From assembly GCA_910584385.1 (NCBI GenBank), contig CAJUAK010000006.1, positions 49,554 to 113,553 on the forward strand: a stretch of 64,000 nt of DNA, in the 5' to 3' direction. The position numbers and the translations under genes were made by a program. The notes under the pieces were generated by a model that did no database searches, was not told where the DNA came from, and saw nothing but the letters and a program-made list of their open reading frames with translations. The DNA comes from an uncultured Alphaproteobacteria bacterium. GTDB taxonomy: Bacteria; Pseudomonadota; Alphaproteobacteria; RF32; CAG-239. Below are positions 24,374 to 32,677 of this stretch, in pieces (the stretch's first letter is position 1; each line of letters begins with the position of its first letter).

Positions 24374-25915
24374 ATGCTAAAAAAATTGTTTTCCGTTCGC
24401 AAAATTTTGTCTTACGGCCTTATATTGTCAACCATTTATGCCTGTTACGGCATTTATGTAAAAGTCCACTACTGGGGATTTAATTTTGCGCCTAAACAAA
24501 ACGCAAATGTCTGGACAATCGAGGCTCATATAAATTTTGAACCCAACGGCGAGCCTATTAAGGTGTCTCTTGCAACCCCTTCTACCGCAAAAGAATTTAA
24601 AGTTTTGGAAGAGGATGTCATCGCCCCAGACTATAAAGTAAAAAAAATCACGCAAGACGGGGTTAAGCGCTATCTTTTGACCAGCCCTGCGCAAAAAGAA
24701 CTGCAAAACATCTATTACAGGGTTTTGCTTTTTGACAATATCAACGGCAAAGGCAAAGAAACGGCTCCTCAGCCCAAAGCTCCCGAAAAGCCTTATATGG
24801 ACGAACAAATGGCTGCCGTTGCCCAGGAATTGCTGGAGCTCGCCAAACCTTTGGAAGGCGATTATCCGCAAAAGCTTATCCGCCTGTTTAACCAAAATCC
24901 GCCGAATCCGACTGTTGTGAGTTTTCTGCCGCTTAAAAAAAGCCAAAAGGATACTGTTGAAGCTATTCGCAACCTGTTGGCCTTAAAAAATATTCCAACC
25001 CGCACGGCAAGAGGAATAAAGCTGGCAGAAAGCAAAAAAGCATTTTCTCCCGACTTAATGCTGGAAGCCTATATCGACAAACGCTGGAAGCTTTATAACA
25101 TCCAAACGGCGCAAATCGGGCTGCCGGAAGATTTTGTTATTTTTCAACGGGGCGGAGAATCGCTTATGGATGTTGAAGGCGGAGAAAATTCAAGCGTTCA
25201 GTTTTCAGTATTAAAATCTATCCATTCTTCTTTTAACTTAGCCGGAAAAAGGGCAGAACTTGCCAAACAAAAAAGCAGCTTTGAATATTCTATTTATAAT
25301 CTGCCGCTTAAAGAACAAAACACGATTAAATGGCTGTCTATTTTTCCGCTTGCCATTTTAGTCATCGTTTTAATGCGCAATGTTGTCGGCATTCAAACCA
25401 TGGGGACATTTACGCCGATGCTGCTTTCCATGTCTTTGGTCAAAACGGGATTTTGGCAGGGGCTGCTGTGTTTTGCCGTTATTGTCGGCCTCGGGCTTAT
25501 TATCCGCACCCTGCTTTCCCGGTTAAACCTCCTGCTCGTCCCGAGGATTTCCGCCGTTGTTATCTTTGTTATCCTGATTATGGAAAGCTTAACCGTGTTT
25601 GGATATAAGATGGATTGGGACATCGCCTTATCTGCGGTATTTTTCCCGATTATCATCATGGCGTGGATTATAGAGCGCGCTTCCATCACCTGGGAAGAGG
25701 ACGGTCCGGTCAATGCCGGCAAGGAGGTTCTGTGGAGCCTTGTTGTTGCCATTATTACTTATTTTGTAATCTGCAATGAATATATCCGCCATATTATGTT
25801 TGCTTTTAACGAATTAAACCTTGTCATCTTGTTTATCGTTATGCTTCTTGGCACTTATACCGGTTACAGATTAACAGAGTTGCGGCGCTTCGCCCCTTTG
25901 GTCAAAGGAAAATAA
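24374..25915 (+). CDS. Inactive transglutaminase fused to 7TM domain
   Basis: A 513-residue inner-membrane protein. A first helix (about 12-30) precedes a periplasmic region with the inactive transglutaminase-like domain (about 40-310; no Cys-His-Asp triad seen). A block of about seven hydrophobic helices follows (322 to the end; WLSIFPLAILVIVLMRNVVG, then IQTMGTFTPMLLSMSLVKTG). This matches the Transglut_i_TM plus 7TM_transglut architecture. CGGAG sits before the ATG. It follows the retropepsin gene by 15 bases and precedes the ATP-grasp gene by one base, so the three are one operon. Confidence 0.87.
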   Translation: MLKKLFSVRKILSYGLILSTIYACYGIYVKVHYWGFNFAPKQNANVWTIEAHINFEPNGEPIKVSLATPSTAKEFKVLEEDVIAPDYKVKKITQDGVKRYLLTSPAQKELQNIYYRVLLFDNINGKGKETAPQPKAPEKPYMDEQMAAVAQELLELAKPLEGDYPQKLIRLFNQNPPNPTVVSFLPLKKSQKDTVEAIRNLLALKNIPTRTARGIKLAESKKAFSPDLMLEAYIDKRWKLYNIQTAQIGLPEDFVIFQRGGESLMDVEGGENSSVQFSVLKSIHSSFNLAGKRAELAKQKSSFEYSIYNLPLKEQNTIKWLSIFPLAILVIVLMRNVVGIQTMGTFTPMLLSMSLVKTGFWQGLLCFAVIVGLGLIIRTLLSRLNLLLVPRISAVVIFVILIMESLTVFGYKMDWDIALSAVFFPIIIMAWIIERASITWEEDGPVNAGKEVLWSLVVAIITYFVICNEYIRHIMFAFNELNLVILFIVMLLGTYTGYRLTELRRFAPLVKGK

Positions 25916-25916
25916 C

Positions 25917-26873
25917 ATGCTGATTTCCTGGTTAAAATCATTTACCTGTCCGTCTAAGCTTCAGGAAAAAGGCATTTTAGGCATGAATGCCAGAAATTAT
26001 AAAGTAATTTCCAAATGCAACAAACGCTGCCTTTACCCTCTGGTTGACAATAAAGTGCAAACAAAGCTTTTGGCTCAAAAAGCAGGCATTAACACGCCGA
26101 ATATGATTGGCGTCATTGAATATCAGTGGCAGGTAAAAGACTTTACAAAACTGGTCGAAAACAAATCAGAATTTGTTATAAAACCGGCTCACGGAAGCGG
26201 CGGCAAAGGCGTGTTGGTTATTAAAGAACATAAAGGCGAAGATTTTATCGGGCCTTCCGGCAAGAAGTTTTCTTATAACGAAGTCTACCAGCATATTTCC
26301 AATATTTTAAGCGGGCTTTACAGTCTGGGCGGAAAATATGATGTTGCGCTGATTGAAGATATGGTTCATTTTAGCGATGTTTTTCAAAATTTCAGCTATC
26401 AGGGCGTGCCTGATGTCCGGGTTATCGTTTATAAAGGCTATCCGGTTATGTCAATGATGCGCCTTTCAACAGCGGCTTCCGGCGGGCGGGCCAATTTGCA
26501 CCAAGGCGCCGTTGGCGTGGGAATCGACATTCATACCGGCAAAGCGCTTAATGCCGTGCAATATAACCGTCCGCTTTATCATCATCCCGATACCGGCGCA
26601 GACCTTAGCACGATTCAAGTTCCTTTTTGGCGGGAGCATCTGTTGCTGGCTACAAAAGGTTTTGAAATGACCGGACTTGGCTATATGGGTGCGGATATCG
26701 TCCTTGATAAAGAAAGAGGGCCTATGATGCTTGAACTTAATGCCCGCCCCGGCTTGGCAATTCAAATCGCAAACGGTTCGGGGTTAGTCTCAAAACTTAA
26801 GCAAGTGGATAAATGCTATCCTAAAAATTATACGGCAGAAGAACGGGTCGATTTTATTTTAAATCAACAATAA
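25917..26873 (+). CDS. ATP-grasp ligase, alpha-L-glutamate ligase-like
   Basis: A 318-residue cytoplasmic ATP-grasp enzyme (sugar-transfer-associated/RimK-like type). The nucleotide loop FVIKPAHGSGGKGVLVIKEH (about 89-108), DVRVIVYKGYPV (about 168-179) and the Mg-binding motif MMLELNARPGLAIQIANG (about 271-288) are present. Such enzymes form amide bonds between a carboxylate and an amine, here perhaps ligating an amino acid to a peptide or envelope component. Only one base separates it from the 7TM gene. The product is unknown. Confidence 0.87.
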   Translation: MLISWLKSFTCPSKLQEKGILGMNARNYKVISKCNKRCLYPLVDNKVQTKLLAQKAGINTPNMIGVIEYQWQVKDFTKLVENKSEFVIKPAHGSGGKGVLVIKEHKGEDFIGPSGKKFSYNEVYQHISNILSGLYSLGGKYDVALIEDMVHFSDVFQNFSYQGVPDVRVIVYKGYPVMSMMRLSTAASGGRANLHQGAVGVGIDIHTGKALNAVQYNRPLYHHPDTGADLSTIQVPFWREHLLLATKGFEMTGLGYMGADIVLDKERGPMMLELNARPGLAIQIANGSGLVSKLKQVDKCYPKNYTAEERVDFILNQQ

Positions 26874-26937
26874 TCTGGCAATGGCTTTTAAAAGTAACTA
26901 TATCTAAAGCAGTTGTAATTCTTAAAGGAAAAATAAA

Positions 26938-27552
26938 ATGGCTGAAGTCAAAAAACTTATCAAATCATCAGAAACAAAAAAAATAAAATCAAGCGATACA
27001 AAGGGCTTAAAAGGCTCTGAAACAAAAAAGCTGACCATGAGCGAAACCCGGGCAAAAAAAATTAAACACGCCTATCCGGCAAAAGATGCAGAAAATACGC
27101 TGCTGCTCAAATTAAAAGACGGCGATGTTGTTATTGAAATGTATCCGGAAGATGCGCCTAACCATGTTGCCCGAATTAAAGAACTGGTTCGCAGCGGTTT
27201 TTATAACGGGCTAAAATTTCATCGCGTTATTGACGGATTTATGGCGCAGACCGGCTGCCCTCTTGGAAACGGCACCGGCGGCAGCGGCAAAAAGCTCAAG
27301 GCAGAGTTTAACCGCCGCCCGCACAAACGCGGCACGGTTTCGATGGCGCGTGCTATGGATGTTGATTCTGCAGACAGCCAATTCTTTATTTGCTTTGCCG
27401 ATTGCGATTGGCTCAACGGGCAATATACGGTTTGGGGCGAAGTTACTTCCGGCATGGAACATGTGGATGCTATCAAACGCGGCACCGGCATGAATGGTTC
27501 CGTCTCCCAGCCAGATGAAATCATCAGCCTCAGCGTTTTGGCCGATATGTAA
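26938..27552 (+). CDS. Cyclophilin-type peptidyl-prolyl isomerase with basic repeat tail
   Basis: The 204-residue protein has no signal peptide and so acts in the cytoplasm. The cyclophilin core (about 55-204) has FHRVIDGFMAQTGCPLGNGT, then RGTVSMARAMDVDSADSQFF and the WLNGQYTVWGEV site; Arg-Phe-Phe-Met-Gln residues typical of an active site are in place. Before it lies an unusual 45-residue tail of four imperfect K-x-SET/SDT-K units (KSSETKK, KSSDTKG, KGSETKK, TMSETRA). AAAGGAAA before the ATG sets the start, so the tail is real coding sequence. The 147-bp structured repeat begins 3 bases after its stop. Confidence 0.92.
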   Translation: MAEVKKLIKSSETKKIKSSDTKGLKGSETKKLTMSETRAKKIKHAYPAKDAENTLLLKLKDGDVVIEMYPEDAPNHVARIKELVRSGFYNGLKFHRVIDGFMAQTGCPLGNGTGGSGKKLKAEFNRRPHKRGTVSMARAMDVDSADSQFFICFADCDWLNGQYTVWGEVTSGMEHVDAIKRGTGMNGSVSQPDEIISLSVLADM

Positions 27553-27554
27553 CT

Positions 27555-27701
27555 CATAGATATCCCCCTGTAAACAGGGGGTTCTATAGTAGCTACAAAC
27601 CTAACGGTTTGATTACGCGCGTTGGCGTGGAGCAGTGTTGTTCCAACACCTTGGCATTCAGCCCCGAATAAACTCGGGGTTTTCTGTAAGGCATTAATAA
27701 A
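27555..27701 (+). repeat. 147-bp five-hairpin dispersed repeat, copy 1
   Basis: This copy matches 53336-53482 at 138 of 147 positions with no gaps. Five hairpins follow one another (offsets within the repeat): 10-27 (CCCCCTG/CAGGGGG, loop TAAA), 43-56 (AAACC/GGTTT), 59-76 (TTACGC/GCGTGG with two wobbles), 81-95 (GTGTTG/CAACAC) and 108-125 (CCCCGA/TCGGGG), the last followed by TTTT. It fills the gap between the convergent cyclophilin and fabZ genes. No protein is encoded. It may be an IS200/IS605-derived non-autonomous element or a mobile structured RNA. Confidence 0.85.
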
Positions 27702-27713
27702 GCTTTGCATACA

Positions 27714-27744
27714 AAAACAGCCGGATTTTTAATCCGGCTGTTTT
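27714..27744. terminator. Bidirectional intrinsic terminator before fabZ 3' end
   Basis: A 14-bp stem AAAACAGCCGGATT / AATCCGGCTGTTTT with loop TTT serves the fabZ operon (-) and the cyclophilin transcript (+). Repeat copy 1 ends 12 bases to its left. Confidence 0.9.
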
Positions 27745-27760
27745 CTTTGCGTTAAAGCCT

Positions 27761-28210
27761 TTAATCGGCAATCATTGCCGTAAATTCAGCTTCGCTGACA
27801 ACCTGTCCGTCCACTCTTGTTTCCCCTTTGAAAACAAAAACATTGCGGCGGGCTTTAATTTTTTCGACATGCATTCTTAATTGATCGCCGGGTTTTACAG
27901 GCTTGCGGAACTTTACGCCGTCAATTGACATAAAGTAAACGCCCTTTTTGTTATCTTTATAGTTTTCGAAAGAAGAAATAACCAAAGCGCCAGCCGTTTG
28001 CGCCATTGCTTCAATCTGCAAAACGCCCGGCATAACTGGATTTCCCGGAAAATGCCCTTGAAAAAATTCTTCATTCATGGTTACATTTTTCAAGCCTGTC
28101 CCTTTTTCTCCGGGAACTTCAACTTCCAGCCTGTCCACCAGCAAAAACGGGTAGCGGTGCGGAAGCATATCCATGATTTCTTCAATATGGTAAATTTTGT
28201 TTTCAGACAT
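27761..28210 (-). CDS. fabZ: 3-hydroxyacyl-ACP dehydratase FabZ
   Basis: A 149-residue hot-dog-fold enzyme that dehydrates 3-hydroxyacyl-ACP in fatty-acid elongation. The active-site helix is clear: FFQGHFPGNPVMPGVLQIEA (His near residue 49, Glu near 63). MLPHRYPFLLVDRL at the start is typical. It is the last gene of the envelope operon, 18 bases after lpxD. lpxA, which usually follows, is absent; a terminator comes instead. Confidence 0.96.
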   Translation of the reverse strand: MSENKIYHIEEIMDMLPHRYPFLLVDRLEVEVPGEKGTGLKNVTMNEEFFQGHFPGNPVMPGVLQIEAMAQTAGALVISSFENYKDNKKGVYFMSIDGVKFRKPVKPGDQLRMHVEKIKARRNVFVFKGETRVDGQVVSEAEFTAMIAD

Positions 28211-28228
28211 ATCTTTTCCTCTTATCTG

Positions 28229-29248
28229 TTATTTTTTAGGATTGGCATTCTTTTGAATAAAAGAGACTTGCCTCATAAAATCTTTAATCGGAACAGCCGG
28301 CGTTCCCATAACGATTGCTCCGGGTTCAACATCCCGCATCAATCCTGACTGGGCACCGATTTGCGCGCCGCTGCCAATATTTAAATGGTCGGCAAAACCT
28401 GTTTGCCCGCCGCAAACGACATAATCGCCAAAAGTACAGCTTCCGGCAATGCCTGTTTGGGAAACGACAACGCATCCTCTGCCCAATTTATCGTTATGGG
28501 CAATTTGAACCAGATTATCAATACGGCAGCCATCGCCAATTACCGTATTATCCAATGCGCCGCGATCCACGCAGGTATTGGCGCCGATTTCAACATCATT
28601 GCCAATAATTACCAAACCGACCTGCGGAATGCGCTGGTGGCGCCCGTCAATCATCATAAAGCCAAAGCCGTCGTAGCCGATGCGCGCCCCGGTGTAAATA
28701 TAACAATTGCTGCCCATGCGGCAATGGGACACCGAAGCCCCTACGCCAATCCGGCAATTGCTGCCGATTTCGCATCCGCGTTCAATAACAGCATTATGCT
28801 CAATGATGCAATTATCGCCAATAACGACATTATCAGCAATAACCACGTTCTCACCAATATAACAGTTATTGCCGATTTTCGCAGAAGATGAAATTTTAGC
28901 GCTGGCGGCAATTGACTTTTCCGCTTGGGGTTCATCATAAAAGGCCTGGTTTAATTTTAAGAAACCCAGCTTAGGGTTCGCACAAATCAAAATGGAAACG
29001 CCCTTGCCCACAAAAGGCGCCAGCTCGGCAGTCGTTACACAAGCCGTTGCCTTAATTCCGGAAGCCTTATCTTTTGACTTTTTGTCATAGAAAAAGCAAA
29101 TTTCCTTCTCACCAGCCTTTTCCATAGAGGCAATATTAAATATCCGGGCAGATTTATCAGCACCGGCCGTAATTTCTGCGCCGATAATTTCTGCAATATC
29201 GCCCAGGCTAAACGGCCCCTTGTTGATATAAAAAGCTGTGTCAACCAT
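28229..29248 (-). CDS. lpxD: UDP-3-O-acyl-glucosamine N-acyltransferase LpxD
   Basis: The frame opens at 29275, but AAGGAG (29253-29258) fixes the ATG at 29248 (339 residues, the usual length). LpxD adds the N-linked hydroxyacyl chain in lipid A synthesis. An N-terminal uridine-binding domain (about 1-95) precedes a long left-handed beta helix of hexapeptide repeats (from KIGNNCYIGENVVIADNVVI) with the active-site region QIAHNDKLGRGC, and a C-terminal helix. It begins just after the bamA stop, with no skp (ompH) gene between. Confidence 0.95.
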   Translation of the reverse strand: MVDTAFYINKGPFSLGDIAEIIGAEITAGADKSARIFNIASMEKAGEKEICFFYDKKSKDKASGIKATACVTTAELAPFVGKGVSILICANPKLGFLKLNQAFYDEPQAEKSIAASAKISSSAKIGNNCYIGENVVIADNVVIGDNCIIEHNAVIERGCEIGSNCRIGVGASVSHCRMGSNCYIYTGARIGYDGFGFMMIDGRHQRIPQVGLVIIGNDVEIGANTCVDRGALDNTVIGDGCRIDNLVQIAHNDKLGRGCVVVSQTGIAGSCTFGDYVVCGGQTGFADHLNIGSGAQIGAQSGLMRDVEPGAIVMGTPAVPIKDFMRQVSFIQKNANPKK

Positions 29249-29258
29249 TGGCCTCTCC

Positions 29259-31520
29259 TTATAATCTGGTACCAAAATTCAAACGGAAATTTTCGATTTC
29301 GTCGTAGTCTTCCTTAACAATCGGGAAGGCAATATCCACATCAATCTGCCCCATCGGAGACAGCCACTGGAAGCCAAAACCGGCCGCGACGCGAGGGCTG
29401 TCAGAGTAATTGACATAACGTTCATCTATGCCGTCCGGCTTGCCCAACATACCGGCATCAACGAAAGTCCTTCCCCGAATGCCCAATTCATCCAAGCCTA
29501 TCGGGAAGCTCATTTCCGCTCCGGTATATAACATCCAGTTACCGCCTAAAGCATCACCGGTGTATTTATCTCTGGCGCCGATACCTGCCGTATCAAAACC
29601 GCGCATTGTCGACCCGCCAAGATAGTAACGGTTAGACAATCTTACGTTTTCGCCGCCGTAACCGACAATATAGCCGGCATTTGCAAAGAATTTGAATGTG
29701 TAGTAGTCGGCAAGCGTATAATATCTGTATGCCTTTCCATCAAACTTGAAGAATTTTTCATCTCCGCCCAAACCTGCAACATCATTGCCAAAGGAGAGAT
29801 AATATCCGTCTCTTGGCGTGATTGCGCTGTCTCTCTTGTCATAAACAGTGGTTTGGCCGATAATGGAACCTGTTGTCTTTCCGGCTTCGTCTTTAATATA
29901 CATGGAAGCATCGTCTGCAACATTTTTAATTTCATCCTGGCGAAGCGTATAACGCATTTGCTGAGACAAATCATCCGTGTAATTCCATCCCAAACGCATT
30001 CTGCCGCCCAAGGTATCGCTGTCATATGAAGCTTCATCCTGATAATCGGTTGATGTCGAGAACAAATCAAAACCGGCTCTTAAACGGCGATCAAGGAAAT
30101 AAGGCTCCGTGAAGCTGATGTCATATTCGCTGGCACGCTCGGACAAAGACAAATCAACGCCAAGCTGCTGCCCTAAGCCCCTAAAGTTATTTTCGGTAAC
30201 GCCAGCCCGGACCAACGCGCCGTTTACGGTTGAATAACCAATGCCGACATTGAAATAGCCTGTTGATTTTTCTTCGACATCGACATTAATATCCGCCTTG
30301 TTTTCATCGGTGGGTACTGTTTCAATGTTTACCTTGCTGAAATAATTCAAATTTTCAACATTCTTGCGCGAAGCCCGGATTTTTGAAGCGTTAAAGGCAT
30401 CGCCTTCTTCAATGCGGAACTCGCGGCGGATTACTTCGTCATGAGTTCTGGTGTTGCCGGTAATGTTAATCCGGTCTACGAAGATGCGGGCGCCTTCTTT
30501 AATGTGGAAGGTTAAATCCAGTTCTCCCGTTTTTGTGTTTTTAACCAATTCCGGTTCCACATCAACAAAAGCATAACCTTTTTTGCCCAATTCCTCGGTC
30601 AGGTTATTTACGCTCTTTTCCACCAAATCTGCATTATACCAATCGCCGTTTTCAATATCGACTTCATCCATCATGGCGCTTGTATCGACATCAGAAATAT
30701 CTGAAACGATTTTGATATCTTTAACTTTATAGCGGCTGCCCTCGTCCAAAATATAATTCAAGACGAAAGATTTTTTATCCGGGCTTAATTCGCCAACCGC
30801 AGAAACGACTCGAAAATCGGCATAACCGCGCTTGAGGTAAAAGCGGCGCAAAAGTTCTTTATCATAATTCGTCTTTTCAGGATCATAATTTTCTGAAGAG
30901 GAAAAAATTCTATACCAGCGGGATTCCTTGCTCATGATTTCATTTTGCAAATCGCTGTCCGTGTAATGGTTGTTGCCCATAAAGTTGATTTTGTTGATGC
31001 TGGCAATCGGGCCTTCATCTATTTCATAAACCAAATCGATGCGGTTTTGGTCGCGTTTGATGATTTTGGGTTCGACCACGGCCGCATAACGCCCGCTTCT
31101 TTTATATACATCCAAAATACGCTGCACGTCTTCTTGGACTTTTACCTTGGAATAAATAGAGCGCGGCGCAAGCTGGACTTCCGTTTCCAATAAAGAATCG
31201 TCTATCTTTTCATTTCCGTCAAAAACCCTTTTATTAATCACCGGATTTTCGACAACCTCAACATTCAGCTGGCCATTATTGCTAAAATCAAAAACAACGT
31301 CCGTGAACAAACCTGTTGCATAAAGCTGCTTTAACGAAGCATCCAGTTCATCTTGCGAAACAGCTTTGCCGCTTTCGATATTCAGGTAAGACTTCACGGT
31401 TTCCGGTTCAACCCGTTCCAAGCCGTTTATTTTAATATCGCGGACGTAAACAGAAGAGGCCTGCAGGCTGGTTGAAAGCATAAGCCCTGACATAAATGTA
31501 ACTAGTCCAAGTTTTTTCAT
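29259..31520 (-). CDS. bamA: Outer-membrane protein assembly factor BamA
   Basis: A 753-residue Omp85 protein with a signal peptide (MKKLGLVTFMSGLMLSTSLQ, cleavage after QAS or nearby). Five POTRA domains follow (about 22-410; VRDIKINGLERVEPETVKSY opens the first). The C-terminal 16-strand barrel contains the conserved loop-6 VRGF-type motif as TMRGF (in YLGGSTMRGFDTAGIG) and ends NFRLNFGTRL. It inserts beta-barrel proteins such as the porin and FadL encoded here. AAGGA precedes the ATG. Confidence 0.97.
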   Translation of the reverse strand: MKKLGLVTFMSGLMLSTSLQASSVYVRDIKINGLERVEPETVKSYLNIESGKAVSQDELDASLKQLYATGLFTDVVFDFSNNGQLNVEVVENPVINKRVFDGNEKIDDSLLETEVQLAPRSIYSKVKVQEDVQRILDVYKRSGRYAAVVEPKIIKRDQNRIDLVYEIDEGPIASINKINFMGNNHYTDSDLQNEIMSKESRWYRIFSSSENYDPEKTNYDKELLRRFYLKRGYADFRVVSAVGELSPDKKSFVLNYILDEGSRYKVKDIKIVSDISDVDTSAMMDEVDIENGDWYNADLVEKSVNNLTEELGKKGYAFVDVEPELVKNTKTGELDLTFHIKEGARIFVDRINITGNTRTHDEVIRREFRIEEGDAFNASKIRASRKNVENLNYFSKVNIETVPTDENKADINVDVEEKSTGYFNVGIGYSTVNGALVRAGVTENNFRGLGQQLGVDLSLSERASEYDISFTEPYFLDRRLRAGFDLFSTSTDYQDEASYDSDTLGGRMRLGWNYTDDLSQQMRYTLRQDEIKNVADDASMYIKDEAGKTTGSIIGQTTVYDKRDSAITPRDGYYLSFGNDVAGLGGDEKFFKFDGKAYRYYTLADYYTFKFFANAGYIVGYGGENVRLSNRYYLGGSTMRGFDTAGIGARDKYTGDALGGNWMLYTGAEMSFPIGLDELGIRGRTFVDAGMLGKPDGIDERYVNYSDSPRVAAGFGFQWLSPMGQIDVDIAFPIVKEDYDEIENFRLNFGTRL

Positions 31521-31547
31521 ATTTCTTATCCTTTATAAAACCGGGTT

Positions 31548-32675
31548 CTATGCAAACCAGCGGCGAATCAAACGTGCAAAATCGTTATATGTGGCAAAAA
31601 CCATCAAAGCAATAATTAAAAACAGCCCTATTTTGAAAAGCAGGTTTTTAACATTTGCATTCATTTCCCTTCCGGTTATTATTTCAAGCACATAAATAAC
31701 AACATGTCCACCATCTAATACAGGGATTGGGAATAAGTTTATCAGCCCCAGGTTTACAGACAACAACGCCATAAAAATAATGAAGTCGACAAACCCGCTT
31801 TTTTTCGAGATATCCCCGGACATTTCAGCAATGCGGATAATGCCGCCGACATCTTCTGCGCCGCGCTGCCCGCTAATCATCTGCCCGACACCGCGAATCG
31901 TCATCTCCGTTAAGCGCCAGCTTTCATAGGCACCATCTTTGAGCGCCTGAAGCAGCCCGATATTTTTATACATGACTTCCGTTGTTGTAACCGAGCGAAT
32001 TCCGAGCATCGGACGCGGCTGATTGTCAAAGCCGTTTTGTTCTCCCGGAATTTCATAAAGGTCAAAGCTAAACTTCTGTTCTTTTCCGTCCCTTTCAAGA
32101 AGCAATTGAATATGCCTGTCCGGCGTTAAAGCGGCCTCTTTGGCGATGTCGTCAAAAGACGATATTTTCTGCCCGTTAATTTCCAGAATGCGGTCGCCAG
32201 CCTTTAACCCGGCTTTTTCCGCTGCGCCTCCGGCAATCACTTCGCCAACGACAGGCGGAAAATCAACCCTGCCGATAAAATAAAAAACTGAAGAAAAAAC
32301 CAAAATGGCAAAAAGATAATTTGCGCCGGGCCCGGCCAGGGCAATCAAAAGCTTTTTCCACGGCTTTTGAAAATCAAAAGCATATTTTTTATCTTCTTCG
32401 CTTAATTTATCTGCGCTTCCCGTCGTGCTGGAAGCATCTTCATCCCCTAAAAACTGGCAGTAGCCGCCTAAGGGAATCGCTGAAATTTTCCAGTTTGTGC
32501 CGTGAGAATCCGTAAAACCAAACAGCTTTTTGCCAAAGCCGATTGAAAAAGCTTCAACTTTCACGCCGCAAAATCTTGCAACAATAAAATGCCCAAGCTC
32601 ATGCACAAAAACCAATATTCCCAGTAAAATTAAAAAAGGGATAACATAATATACGAGATTAACCAACCATTCCAT
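31548..32675 (-). CDS. rseP: Site-2 protease RseP
   Basis: The frame opens with GTG at 32690 inside cdsA; the ATG at 32675, two bases after the cdsA stop, is the better start (375 residues). It is an intramembrane zinc metalloprotease that cuts anti-sigma factors and signal-peptide remnants. The HEXXH site is VFVHELGHFIVARF (about residues 23-36), one PDZ domain is seen (VGEVIAGGAAEKAGLKAGDR, then ILEINGQKI) and the third motif is NLFPIPVLDGGH. E. coli RseP has two PDZ domains; this protein is shorter and has one. Confidence 0.94.
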   Translation of the reverse strand: MEWLVNLVYYVIPFLILLGILVFVHELGHFIVARFCGVKVEAFSIGFGKKLFGFTDSHGTNWKISAIPLGGYCQFLGDEDASSTTGSADKLSEEDKKYAFDFQKPWKKLLIALAGPGANYLFAILVFSSVFYFIGRVDFPPVVGEVIAGGAAEKAGLKAGDRILEINGQKISSFDDIAKEAALTPDRHIQLLLERDGKEQKFSFDLYEIPGEQNGFDNQPRPMLGIRSVTTTEVMYKNIGLLQALKDGAYESWRLTEMTIRGVGQMISGQRGAEDVGGIIRIAEMSGDISKKSGFVDFIIFMALLSVNLGLINLFPIPVLDGGHVVIYVLEIITGREMNANVKNLLFKIGLFLIIALMVFATYNDFARLIRRWFA

Positions 32676-32677
32676 TT

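Noticed and set aside
27219..27710. Long minus-strand frame across the cyclophilin gene and repeat copy 1
   Set aside because: It is antisense to a clear cyclophilin domain and runs through the hairpins of the repeat; no ribosome site or protein motif.
28315..28891. Plus-strand frames opposite lpxD with regular Asn/Ala-rich composition
   Set aside because: The pattern is the shadow of LpxD hexapeptide repeats read on the other strand.
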